Below are positions 1 to 7,005 of a stretch of DNA of 8,879 bases, in pieces (positions within the stretch are counted from its first letter, which is position 1; every line of letters starts with the position of its first letter). The position numbers were made by a program, and so were the translations under genes. A model generated the notes under the pieces. That model was not told where the DNA came from. It saw only the letters and a program-made list of their open reading frames with translations, and made no database searches. This stretch comes from Bacillota bacterium (GTDB lineage Bacteria > Bacillota > Sulfobacillia > RBS10-35), in contig JASBVX010000043.1 of assembly GCA_029960865.1 (NCBI GenBank), positions 1 through 8,879 on the forward strand. Direction: 5' to 3'.

Positions 1-24
1 CCGGGTCCCCAACCGGAGCTTCAC
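1..24 (-). CDS. hemC: Porphobilinogen deaminase (hydroxymethylbilane synthase), first eight codons only
   Basis: A GTG at 24 overlaps the hemA stop as GTGA and reads MKLRLGTR to the window edge, the typical N-terminus of HemC (family MKLRIGTRGS). GGAGG at 32-36 lies 7 nt upstream. HemC joins four porphobilinogens into hydroxymethylbilane, two enzymatic steps beyond the HemA product's conversion to 5-aminolevulinate. The hemA-hemC order is common in bacteria using the C5 pathway. Only eight residues are visible, so the call rests on that motif, the ribosome binding site and the neighbour. Confidence 0.75.
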
Positions 25-1250
25 CGGGCTTCCTCCTCCGCCGGAAGATCGAAGAGGCTTTCCAGCATCTTCAGATACCTTTCCTCGTGGCCGTCTCCCG
101 CCATCTCCTTAAGGCGCACGGTGGGATCGTTCAGGAGCTTATTCACCAGGCGCCGGCTCATCTGCTCCACGATGGCCACCTCCCTTGGGGAAAGATTCCC
201 CAGCTTCCCAAGGGCCCAGGCCACCTCTTTCTCCCGGATGACCTCCGCCTTTTCCCGCAGGGACCGGATCAAAGGCAAGGCCGCCAGGCTCCGCACCCAC
301 TCCCAAAACTCCTGCAGGCGGGTTTCCAAAAGGACATCCGCCGCCCGGGCCCCTTCCTCCCTCTGCCGCCGTCTCTCCCGAAGGATAGGTTCCAGATGGG
401 TGGTCCGGCGCAGCTGAATGTGCTTCAGGTCTTCCGCCTCGCGGGCCACATCGGGGGGCATGGCCAGATCCAGGATGAAAAGAGGTCCGGGGATGGCCTG
501 CAAGTCTTCCCGGGTCAGGATCGGCCCCGGCGCGGAAGTGGCCGTCAAAAGGGCGTCGGCTTCCCTAAGGGAGGATACCCGCTCTTCCCAGGGAATCCCC
601 TTACCCCCGACCTCTTCCGCCAGGGTCCTGGCCTTTTCCCAGGTACGGCCGGCGATGAGAAGGTGGGCCCCCTTGTCCTGCAGATGGTGCGCCCCCTGAC
701 CGGCCAGCTGGCCGCTTCCCCAGATGGCAATGGTCTTCCCTTCAAGGGGGCCCAGCGCCCGCTCCAGCTCTTCCGCTGCCAAAGACCCCCAGCTCCACGT
801 GCCCTTTCCCAGATCCGTCCGGCTATGGGCCTCCTTGGCCGCCCTCAGGGCCTGGTGAAAAAGGGCATGGAGGACCTTTCCCACCGCCCTTTGATCCTGG
901 GCTATCAGGTAAGCCCTCCTCACCTGGCCCAGGATCTCCGTTTCCCCCAAAACCTCCGATTCCAGACCGGCCGTCACCCGGAAAAGGTGCCGCACCGCGT
1001 CTTCCCCTTCGCGGAGAAGCCAGGGATAACCCCGGCCCAGCCGCTCCTTCAAGGCCAGTCCAGCTTCCAGCTCCTCCACCACCCCATAGAGCTCGAAGCG
1101 ATGGCAGGTGGAAAGCAGCACCGCCTCCTTCAACCCGGGAGCATCCTTTAGCTGCCGCAGGGCCTCAGGGACCCTCTCCTCCGGAAGCGTCACCGCCTCC
1201 AGAGCTGCCGGGGCCTCATCTTGTTGCAGGCCCAGCATGATGAGATGCAT
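21..1250 (-). CDS. hemA: Glutamyl-tRNA reductase
   Basis: HemA reduces the glutamate on charged tRNA-Glu to glutamate-1-semialdehyde with NADPH, the entry step of C5-pathway tetrapyrrole synthesis. The product is 409 residues, normal length. The catalytic Cys49 and Arg51 lie in STCHRFELY at 47-55, followed by RHLFRV with His88, LESEVLGETEILGQV at 96-110, and the NADPH-binding loop GSGQLAG at 178-184. A C-terminal helical dimerisation region ends the protein. Several signatures are unusual: STCHRF where STCNRT is typical, QQDEAP where the N-terminal motif usually reads NHKTAP, and AGRT where NRT is usual. I chose ATG 1250 because AAAAGGAGG (1258-1266) lies 7 nt upstream; an open frame continues to 1877, but it only runs in another frame of ubiE. 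The TGA overlaps the start of hemC by 4 bp. Confidence 0.93.
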   Translation of the reverse strand: MHLIMLGLQQDEAPAALEAVTLPEERVPEALRQLKDAPGLKEAVLLSTCHRFELYGVVEELEAGLALKERLGRGYPWLLREGEDAVRHLFRVTAGLESEVLGETEILGQVRRAYLIAQDQRAVGKVLHALFHQALRAAKEAHSRTDLGKGTWSWGSLAAEELERALGPLEGKTIAIWGSGQLAGQGAHHLQDKGAHLLIAGRTWEKARTLAEEVGGKGIPWEERVSSLREADALLTATSAPGPILTREDLQAIPGPLFILDLAMPPDVAREAEDLKHIQLRRTTHLEPILRERRRQREEGARAADVLLETRLQEFWEWVRSLAALPLIRSLREKAEVIREKEVAWALGKLGNLSPREVAIVEQMSRRLVNKLLNDPTVRLKEMAGDGHEERYLKMLESLFDLPAEEEAR

Positions 1251-1302
1251 CAGCAAACCTCCTTTTCGACCCACCCAAAGGCCTAGCTTAGAGGGCCCAC
1301 GG

Positions 1303-1323
1303 ATTATAGGCCAGGGTCCCCTG
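1303..1323 (-). promoter_or_regulatory. Possible promoter for hemA with a small dyad
   Basis: A perfect TATAAT hexamer (1303-1308, minus strand) overlaps the ubiE stop codon, and a 5-2-5 dyad CAGGG-GA-CCCTG (1312-1323) sits just upstream, where the spacer of a promoter would be. A transcript from here would have a leader of roughly 45 nt before the hemA ATG. No recognisable -35 box lies at 16-18 bp and there is no extended -10, and the TATAAT is also the codons CTA TAA TCC, so this is a weak call. Confidence 0.22.
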
Positions 1324-2071
1324 TTCCATTTGCGGTGGACCTTTCGGCCGGTTTGCGCCCCTCGTGGATGGCCACCAGGCCGAGGGTGAGGTACAGATAG
1401 CGAACCCCGGTCCAGCCGGCTTTCACCATAAGGCGGCCCATCTCCGGAGCTCCCGGATGCAGAGTTTGGGAGACGGGCAACCACTGGTAGGGTGCGTAAG
1501 GACCATCTTTGGGAAGGCCCAGCCCCAAGAAGGGTACGATACGGCTGAAATAGAAACGGTAAGGCTTTCGCACCCAGGGAGAAGGAGGCTGGGTGAGCTC
1601 CATCAAAAGGACCCGGCCCCCCGGCCGGGTCACCCGGTGCATCTCCAGAAGGGCCTTGTCCAGATCGGCGAAGTTGCGCAAAGCAAAGGCAGAAACCACC
1701 AGATCGAAGGAATCGTCGGCGTAAGGCATGTGGAGGGCGTTCCCGTGGGTCAGGGTGATGCGGGAGGCAAAGGGGGAAGCCGCCACCTTCTTTTCCGCCA
1801 AGGCCAGCATCTTCTCCGTTAGGTCGACCCCTTCGATGTGGCCCCCGCGGTTGAGATCGGGAGCCAGGAGTAGGCACAGATCCCCCGTGCCGGTGCCCAC
1901 ATCCAGAACCTTTTCATCCCCTTTGAGAGCCGCAATCTGACGGAATCGCCGCTGCCAGGCCCGGTACCTGCCCGCCGTCATCAGGATATTCATGGCATCG
2001 TACCGGGGGGCGATGCGGGTGAAAAGATCGTGGATAAAATGTTCCTTTTCCTCAGGGGTCAGTTTTCCCAA
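1304..2071 (-). CDS. ubiE: Demethylmenaquinone/2-polyprenyl-benzoquinol C-methyltransferase (UbiE/MenG family)
   Basis: This is a cytoplasmic S-adenosylmethionine-dependent C-methyltransferase of the UbiE/MenG family, which methylates demethylmenaquinone to menaquinone, or a ubiquinone precursor. The product is 255 residues, slightly longer than usual because of a polar C-terminal tail. Motifs are LFTRIAPRYDAMN at 16-28, the SAM-binding loop VLDVGTGTGDL at 55-65, the following acidic strand end GVDLTEKML, ALRNFADLDKALLEMHRV with RPGGRV, and the terminal LTLGLVAIHEGRKP. The start is TTG at 2071 with a strong AAGGAGG (2080-2086) 8 nt upstream, and the murA stop is 20 bp away. The sequence does not decide between menaquinone and ubiquinone; no other quinone gene is in view, and menG would be the symbol in a menaquinone-only organism. 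Its pairing with hemA and hemC suggests a respiratory cofactor module. Confidence 0.9.
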   Translation of the reverse strand: MGKLTPEEKEHFIHDLFTRIAPRYDAMNILMTAGRYRAWQRRFRQIAALKGDEKVLDVGTGTGDLCLLLAPDLNRGGHIEGVDLTEKMLALAEKKVAASPFASRITLTHGNALHMPYADDSFDLVVSAFALRNFADLDKALLEMHRVTRPGGRVLLMELTQPPSPWVRKPYRFYFSRIVPFLGLGLPKDGPYAPYQWLPVSQTLHPGAPEMGRLMVKAGWTGVRYLYLTLGLVAIHEGRKPAERSTANGTGDPGL

Positions 2072-2091
2072 GGGCGAGCCCTCCTTCGGGC

Positions 2092-3360
2092 TCAGTCTAC
2101 CCTTAAAGTGTTGACCCTTTCCACCGCCGCCCCCAGGCGGGAAAGCCTCTCTTCCAGGCGGGCATAGCCCCGGTCCAGGTGCTGCACCCCTTCCAGGGTG
2201 CTCACCCCTTCGGCGCTCAGAGCGGCGATCAAGAGGGCCGCCGCTCCCCTCAGCTCATGGGCCATGAGGCGCGTTCCTTTGAGCTTGGGCACCCCCCTCA
2301 CCACCGCCAACCGGCCGTCCACCTGTACCTGGGCCCCCATCCGCCGCAGCTCTTCCGCCACCCGGAACCGGCTCTCAAAGACCGACTCGGTGATGATGCT
2401 GGTGCCGTCGGCTTTCACCAGGACGGCCAAGGCCGGATTCTGCAGGTCAGTGGGAAACCCTGGGTAGGGCTGGGTGCGGATATCCACCGGCTGCACCCTT
2501 CCCCTGGCCTTCAGATGGATCCGATCCCGGGTAAAGCTGACCTGGCAGCCCATCTGGTGGAGCATATCCAACACGGCGTAAAGATGGCCCGGCACCACCC
2601 CTTGCACAGCCCCCTGCCCGCCGGTGGCGGCCAAGGCCAAAAGAAACGTCCCTGCCTCGATGCGGTCGGGGATGATCCGGTGCTGGACCCCGTGGAGCTC
2701 CCCCACCCCTTCCACCGTCACCACGTCGCTGCCGGCTCCCCGAATCCTGGCCCCCATGGCCGTGAGGAGCCGGGCCAGATCCACCACTTCAGGTTCTTTG
2801 GCCGCATTGCGGATGGTGGTGGTACCCCGGGCCAGGGTAGCGGCCATCATAAGGTTCTCGGTGGCCCCCACGCTGGGATAGGCCAGATAGATATCCGCCC
2901 CCCGCAGTTCCCTCACCCGGGCCCGCAAGACGGGGGTCTCCTCCAGGACCTCCACCCCCATCTGACGCAAACCTTTCAGGTGAAAATCGATGGGCCGGGC
3001 TCCGATGGAGCAGCCTCCGGGGTACCCCATCTCCACTTCGCCAAAGCGGGCGAGAAGAGGTCCCAGGAGAAAAAGGGAGGAGCGCAGTTTACGGGAAAGC
3101 TCTTCCGGAAGAACCAGGCGGGAAAGGGTCTCAGGTGCGACGGACCAGGTCCGGGGGCCTTCCCTTTTGACCTCCACCCCCAGCCATCCCAGGATCTCCG
3201 CCATGGCCTCCACGTCTTTGAGGGGCGGAGCCCCCTCCAAGAGGGTCGGACCCTTGGCCAAAAGGGCGGCTGCCATGGCCGGCAGCACGGCGTTCTTGGC
3301 CCCCTCGATCCTGACGTCTCCCCGGAGAGGATGCCCCCCCTTGATCACGATGTGCTCCAA
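2092..3360 (-). CDS. murA: UDP-N-acetylglucosamine 1-carboxyvinyltransferase
   Basis: MurA transfers enolpyruvate from phosphoenolpyruvate to UDP-GlcNAc, the first committed step of peptidoglycan synthesis, in the cytoplasm. The product is 422 residues, standard for the family. Key residues are visible: K22-N23 in GAKNAVLP, the catalytic Cys117 in YPGGCSIGARPID (the Cys attacked by fosfomycin in other bacteria), Asp305 in PYPGFPTDLQ, and HLDRGYARLE near the C-terminus. Having Cys rather than Asp at 117 predicts fosfomycin sensitivity of the enzyme itself. The start is TTG at 3360, giving the normal MEHIVIKGG-type N-terminus; its GGAGG (3369-3373) lies 8 nt upstream but inside the 3' arm of a strong hairpin, so translation may be controlled. 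Some genomes carry two MurA copies; whether this one does cannot be seen here. Confidence 0.96.
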   Translation of the reverse strand: MEHIVIKGGHPLRGDVRIEGAKNAVLPAMAAALLAKGPTLLEGAPPLKDVEAMAEILGWLGVEVKREGPRTWSVAPETLSRLVLPEELSRKLRSSLFLLGPLLARFGEVEMGYPGGCSIGARPIDFHLKGLRQMGVEVLEETPVLRARVRELRGADIYLAYPSVGATENLMMAATLARGTTTIRNAAKEPEVVDLARLLTAMGARIRGAGSDVVTVEGVGELHGVQHRIIPDRIEAGTFLLALAATGGQGAVQGVVPGHLYAVLDMLHQMGCQVSFTRDRIHLKARGRVQPVDIRTQPYPGFPTDLQNPALAVLVKADGTSIITESVFESRFRVAEELRRMGAQVQVDGRLAVVRGVPKLKGTRLMAHELRGAAALLIAALSAEGVSTLEGVQHLDRGYARLEERLSRLGAAVERVNTLRVD

Positions 3361-3409
3361 CTCCTGACCCTCCTCGACCGGCCAGCATGCTATGAGGAAG
3401 GGTCAGGAG
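3361..3409 (-). promoter_or_regulatory. Hairpin sequestering the murA ribosome binding site
   Basis: On the minus strand, 5' arm CTCCTGACCCTTCCTC (3409-3394) pairs with 3' arm GAGGAGGGTCAGGAG (3375-3361): 10 perfect base pairs, one bulged T, then 5 more pairs, closing an 18-nt loop that holds the palindrome AGCATGCT. The 3' arm contains the murA Shine-Dalgarno and its last base touches the TTG start. No run of T follows, so it is not an intrinsic terminator. The murC stop is about 20 nt upstream of the 5' arm, probably too far for a terminating ribosome to melt it. I infer translational control of murA; the same dyad could instead be a protein-binding operator in DNA. Confidence 0.6.
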
Positions 3410-3428
3410 GGGTGCCAGGACAAAAGGA

Positions 3429-4781
3429 TCAGCTTTGCAGGGCCCGTAAGGCCTGGACCAGGCGCAGGCCTTCCTGGCCTACGTCCCCCGCGCCCATGTA
3501 AAGGAGCACATCGCCTTCTTCCAGGATGGCGAGAAGATGATCCCGCAGGCCTTCCCGGTCTTCCCAAACTTCCACCGGGGGAGCCCCGTGGGCCAACACA
3601 TGGCGGGCGATATCGTCGGAGCGCACCTCCGGATCTTCCGCCTCTCCGGCGCTGTAGATCGGGAGAAGATAGAGGCGATCCGCATCGGCAAAGGCTTCGC
3701 CGAACGAAGCCGCCAGCCGGCGGGTGCGGGAAAAGCGGTGGGGCTGGAAGACCACCAGGAGGCGGTGCCCGTTGAGGCGGCGGGCCGCCGCCAGGGTGGC
3801 CTTGATCTCCGCTGGATGATGGGCATAGTCATCCAGGACGGTGATCCCCCGGTCCTTTCCCAGGAGCTCGAAGCGGCGCCCGATGCCGCTGTAGGCGGAA
3901 AGCCCCTGGGCCAGGGCTGCGGGCTCCAGCCCCAGGAGAAGGCCGGCTCCCAAGGCTCCCAAGGCGTTTCTCACGTTGTGAATCCCGGGCACCTTTAGAG
4001 CCACCCGGGCCACCCGCCTCCCTTCCCAGCGGACGGTGAAGCTGGACCCCAGATCCTTCAGCTCCACCTCTTCCGCTTGCAGATCCGCCTCTGCTGAAAA
4101 GCCGTAGCTCAAAAAAGGCATGCTTCCCCGAAAGAGCCTCCGCGCCTTTTCGTCATCGGCGCACGCCACCCGGTGGCGGGCCTTGCTGGCAAACTCAAGG
4201 AAAGCTTCCTCCATGGCCTCCAGGGATCCGTACCGCTCCAGGTGATCATCGTCGATGTTGGTGATGACCGCCACCGCCGGCTCGACCCAGGTGAAAGAGC
4301 GGTCGCTTTCATCCACCTCCGCCACCAGATAAGGCCCTTTTCCCCAATGGGAGCTCACCCCCAGGTCCTGCAGCCTGGCCCCCACCAGAAAGCTGGGGTC
4401 CACACCTGCGTGGGTGAGGGCCATCACCGTCATGGCGGTGGTGGTGGATTTGCCGTGGCTTCCCGCCACCGCCACCCCCCGCTTTTCCCGAAAAAGGTCA
4501 GCCAGAAGCTCCCCCCGGTGAAAAAGGGGGAGCCCCATGGCCCGGGCCGCCCTCACTTCCTCCTCCTCCAACGAGATGGCGGAGGAAAGGACCACCTGCA
4601 TCCCTTCTTCCAGGTGGGCTGGGGAATGACCCAACTCGATCCGGGCCCCCAGCTGCCGCAGCTCTTCCAGGACCGGCCCCTCCTTGACGTCGCAGCCGCT
4701 GACCTCTTGCCCTTTCTGGAGGAGAATCCGGGCCAGGCCGCTCATCCCGATGCCCCCCACCCCAACAAAATGCCATTTCAA
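3429..4781 (-). CDS. murC: UDP-N-acetylmuramate--L-alanine ligase
   Basis: MurC is the cytoplasmic ATP-dependent Mur ligase that attaches L-Ala to UDP-MurNAc, the first amino acid of the stem peptide. The 450-residue length is typical and all three domains are present: an N-terminal UDP-binding loop GVGGIGMS at 7-14, the P-loop GSHGKST at 107-113 (family GTHGKTT, so two Thr-to-Ser changes), EVDESDRSF and NIDDDHLERYG in the central domain, and DDYAHHPAEIKA plus FQPHRFSRTR in the C-terminal domain, both typical of MurC rather than MurD, MurE or MurF. The start codon is TTG at 4781, with GGAGG at 4791-4795 nine nt upstream; it shares the bases TTGA with the murG stop. No other in-frame start fits the GxGGxGMS spacing. 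The next gene, murA, is separated by 68 bp, the widest gap here. Confidence 0.96.
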   Translation of the reverse strand: MKWHFVGVGGIGMSGLARILLQKGQEVSGCDVKEGPVLEELRQLGARIELGHSPAHLEEGMQVVLSSAISLEEEEVRAARAMGLPLFHRGELLADLFREKRGVAVAGSHGKSTTTAMTVMALTHAGVDPSFLVGARLQDLGVSSHWGKGPYLVAEVDESDRSFTWVEPAVAVITNIDDDHLERYGSLEAMEEAFLEFASKARHRVACADDEKARRLFRGSMPFLSYGFSAEADLQAEEVELKDLGSSFTVRWEGRRVARVALKVPGIHNVRNALGALGAGLLLGLEPAALAQGLSAYSGIGRRFELLGKDRGITVLDDYAHHPAEIKATLAAARRLNGHRLLVVFQPHRFSRTRRLAASFGEAFADADRLYLLPIYSAGEAEDPEVRSDDIARHVLAHGAPPVEVWEDREGLRDHLLAILEEGDVLLYMGAGDVGQEGLRLVQALRALQS

Positions 4782-5884
4782 CCTTTTTGACCTCCTGCCA
4801 GCTTCTCCACTTCCTGCAATATATCGTCCAGGGCCCGGGGGCGAGCCTTTTGCAGGGCCGCTTTGGCCATGGCTTTTCGCCGCTCCGGGTCCTTCACCAG
4901 GCCCGCCACCTCCGCCACCAGCTTTTCGGGGGTGAGCTCCCGCTCCCGGATCATGACGGCAGCCCCGCTTTGCACCAGGGGCCGGGCATTTCCTTCCTGT
5001 TCATTGTGGGCCACATAGGGCGACGGGATGAGGATGCCGGGCACCCCTAAAGCCGCCAGCTCGCTGAGGGTGGTGGCGCCAGCCCTGGTGATGGCGAAAT
5101 CGGCCGCCGCCAGGGGTATCTCCATGGCGTCGATGTAAGATTTTACCTCTAGCTTTTCCCCTCCCGCCACCCTTATACGGCCTTGGATGGCCGCGAAGTG
5201 CTGCGTACCCGTGGCCCAGAGAAGGCGCAAGGAGGGCAGCTCCAAAAGCTGTGGCAGGGCCTGCATAAAGATCTCGTTCAACGTGGACGAACCGCGGCTG
5301 CCCGCGAAGATCACCCCAAAGACATCCTGAGGAGAAAGGCCCAGAACGCGCCGGGCGTCTTCCCGGTTCGCCGCAAGGATCTCGGGGCGCAGGGGATTCC
5401 CTGTGACAAGGCACCGGGCCCGGGCCGGGAAATGGCGCCGCCCTTCCTCAGCGGGCAAAAAGACACGGCCGACCCAGGGGGAAAGGATGCGGTTGGTGAA
5501 ACCCGGTACCACGTTTTGTTCCTGCAAGGCGGCAGGGATCCGCAGGAGGACCGCCGCCAGGACCACTGGGCCCGACACATAGCCCCCCGTGCCCACCACC
5601 ACCTGGGGTTTGAACTCCCTTAAGATGGCCATGGCCCGGGTGAGACCCCGGGCGGCCAAAGCCATCCCCTTCACCCGCTGGGAAGGAGACTTGCCCACGA
5701 TCCCCCGGGCGGGCAGAAACACCGCCGGCAGGCCTGCCTTGGGCACCAGGTCCTCTTCCATGCCGCCCTTTCCCCCCACGTAGAGGATCTGGCTCTCGGG
5801 ACGACGCTCCTGCAAGCCCTTGGCGATGGCCAAGGCCGGATAGATATGGCCTCCCGTCCCCCCGCCCGTCACGACGACCCGCAT
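4778..5884 (-). CDS. murG: UDP-GlcNAc:lipid I N-acetylglucosaminyltransferase (lipid II synthase)
   Basis: MurG is a GT-B glycosyltransferase bound to the inner face of the membrane. It transfers GlcNAc from UDP-GlcNAc to lipid I, making lipid II, the substrate of the polymerase encoded just upstream. The product is 368 residues, normal length. It shows the N-terminal glycine-rich loop VTGGGTGGHIYPAL with His13, GGYVSGP at 100-106, QEQNVVPG at 121-128, GSRGSSTLNE, and the C-terminal donor-binding stretch RAGATTLSELAALG followed by HNEQEGNA. Position 121 is Gln where many MurGs have His (HEQN). I chose ATG 5884 because GGGGGA lies 5 nt upstream and the Gly-rich loop then falls where it should; an extension to 5944 would run inside ftsW. 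The gap to ftsW is 10 bp. Its last codons contain the GGAGG used by murC, and its TGA overlaps the murC start. Confidence 0.96.
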   Translation of the reverse strand: MRVVVTGGGTGGHIYPALAIAKGLQERRPESQILYVGGKGGMEEDLVPKAGLPAVFLPARGIVGKSPSQRVKGMALAARGLTRAMAILREFKPQVVVGTGGYVSGPVVLAAVLLRIPAALQEQNVVPGFTNRILSPWVGRVFLPAEEGRRHFPARARCLVTGNPLRPEILAANREDARRVLGLSPQDVFGVIFAGSRGSSTLNEIFMQALPQLLELPSLRLLWATGTQHFAAIQGRIRVAGGEKLEVKSYIDAMEIPLAAADFAITRAGATTLSELAALGVPGILIPSPYVAHNEQEGNARPLVQSGAAVMIRERELTPEKLVAEVAGLVKDPERRKAMAKAALQKARPRALDDILQEVEKLAGGQKG

Positions 5885-5894
5885 GGCTCTCCCC

Positions 5895-7004
5895 CTATCC
5901 CTCCCGCCGGAGCTCCCTGGAGATGCCCAGTAAGATGCCCACACCGGCCAAGCTTACCACGAGGCTGGAACCGCCAAAACTGAGAAAAGGGAGGGTGATC
6001 CCCGTCACGGGAAGGACGGAAAGCACCACCCCGATGTTGAGCATGGCTTGGAGAAGAATTAGGCTGGTGATCCCCCCCGCCAGAAGGCTGAGGAAGGGGT
6101 GGGGCGCCAAAAGGGCGACGCGAAAGCCTCTCCAGGCGATGACACCAAAGAGAACGAGGACCAAAAGCCCTCCCACAAAACCCATCTCCTCGGCGATAAC
6201 GGCGAAGATGAAATCAGTGTGCCGTTCGGGAAGGTAATAGCGCTTGGCGATAGAGCCTCCCAGGCCCACCCCGAAAAGTCCTCCCGACGCCACGGCGTAA
6301 AGTCCTTGGATGATATGAAAGCCCGTCCCCAAAGGATCCTGAAAAGGATCCAGGAAGGCCAGAAGCCTCTTCATGCGAAAGGGTTCCAGCCGGATAGCCA
6401 GATAGCCGGCGGGCACCGCCGCCAGGGCGGCCCCCACGAGATGGAGGAAGGGAGCCCCGGCGAGAAAGAGCATGGCCAGGGCGGTTCCCAACACGATGGC
6501 CGCCGTTCCCAGGTCCTCCACCATGATGAGCCCTGCCACCGCCCCCGCCAGGAGAAGGAAAGGGAGGGTACCGGTGCGGAAGCGCTGCAGCCGCTTTCCC
6601 CGATCGTGGAGCCAGCGGGCGAAAAAGATGATGAGCGCCAGCTTGGCCGGTTCTGAGGGCTGCAGGCGCAGGGGCCCCAGGCTCAGCCAGCGGGTAGCCC
6701 CGTGGCTGCTGGCCCCCAGGGGGGTGAGGAGGAGAAGTAGGAGAAGGATCGCTCCCAAAAAGAAAAGGGGGGCTCCTTTATACCAGAAGGCAGCGGGAAG
6801 GCGGGCGGCTGCCGCCATCCCCACCAGGCCCACCAGCGACCAGACCAGCTGCCGTTTGAAAAAGTAATAAGGATCGCCGTATTGATCCGCCACCACCACG
6901 GAGCTGGCGGAGTAGATCATGATAAGCCCCAGCCCCCAGAGGGCGATGACGGAGCTCAAAAGAATCCCGTCGGGAAACCCTTTCCCCCCGGCTCCCCGCT
7001 TCAC
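5895..7004 (-). CDS. ftsW: SEDS-family septal peptidoglycan polymerase FtsW
   Basis: FtsW is a multi-pass membrane glycosyltransferase that polymerises lipid II at the septum, usually with a class B penicillin-binding protein. The 369-residue product has about ten hydrophobic segments. SEDS landmarks are RWLSLGPLRLQPSEPAK at 105-121, a long extracellular-loop motif LPERHTDFIFAVIAEE at 258-273 with the proposed catalytic Asp at D264, and the C-terminal LPVTGITLPFLSFGGSS. The position between mraY and murG favours FtsW over RodA or SpoVE, which are relatives that sequence alone separates poorly. The start is GTG at 7004, 1 nt after the mraY stop; its best Shine-Dalgarno (GAGGGG) is about 11 nt away and weak, so it probably depends on re-initiation after mraY. 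The usual Pro in the family's (Q/E)PDLGT motif is missing: the gene reads VEDLGT at 162-167. Confidence 0.94.
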   Translation of the reverse strand: MKRGAGGKGFPDGILLSSVIALWGLGLIMIYSASSVVVADQYGDPYYFFKRQLVWSLVGLVGMAAAARLPAAFWYKGAPLFFLGAILLLLLLLTPLGASSHGATRWLSLGPLRLQPSEPAKLALIIFFARWLHDRGKRLQRFRTGTLPFLLLAGAVAGLIMVEDLGTAAIVLGTALAMLFLAGAPFLHLVGAALAAVPAGYLAIRLEPFRMKRLLAFLDPFQDPLGTGFHIIQGLYAVASGGLFGVGLGGSIAKRYYLPERHTDFIFAVIAEEMGFVGGLLVLVLFGVIAWRGFRVALLAPHPFLSLLAGGITSLILLQAMLNIGVVLSVLPVTGITLPFLSFGGSSLVVSLAGVGILLGISRELRREG

Positions 7005-7005
7005 C

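Noticed and set aside
87..1151. 354-codon plus-strand open frame opposite hemA
   Set aside because: Low-complexity His/Pro/Gln-rich translation with no domain; best explained as the antisense of hemA in GC-rich sequence.
1251..1877. 209-residue N-terminal extension of HemA
   Set aside because: It runs in a different frame of ubiE, is Arg/Pro/Gly-rich, and the internal ATG at 1250 has an excellent ribosome binding site and matches the family N-terminus.
3131..3388. 85-codon minus-strand frame beginning with ATG in the murA hairpin loop
   Set aside because: No Shine-Dalgarno precedes the ATG and the translation is Gly/Arg-rich, out of frame with murA.
3361..3409. Intrinsic terminator between murC and murA
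   Set aside because: The stem is strong but no T run follows on either strand; the sequence after the 3' arm is the murA start itself.
2179..3501. 440-codon plus-strand open frame opposite murA
   Set aside because: It mirrors murA codon structure in GC-rich DNA, is rich in His, Pro and Gly, shows no recognisable domain, and lies opposite a gene with all catalytic residues.
5519..5524. MurG Gln121 in place of the usual His of HEQN
   Set aside because: QEQN versions occur in MurG of other phyla, so it is a known variant rather than an active-site defect.
6329..6352. Repeated AAGGATCC words in ftsW
   Set aside because: They encode the two similar DPFQDP-region residues of FtsW and are too short to be a mobile-element or regulatory repeat.
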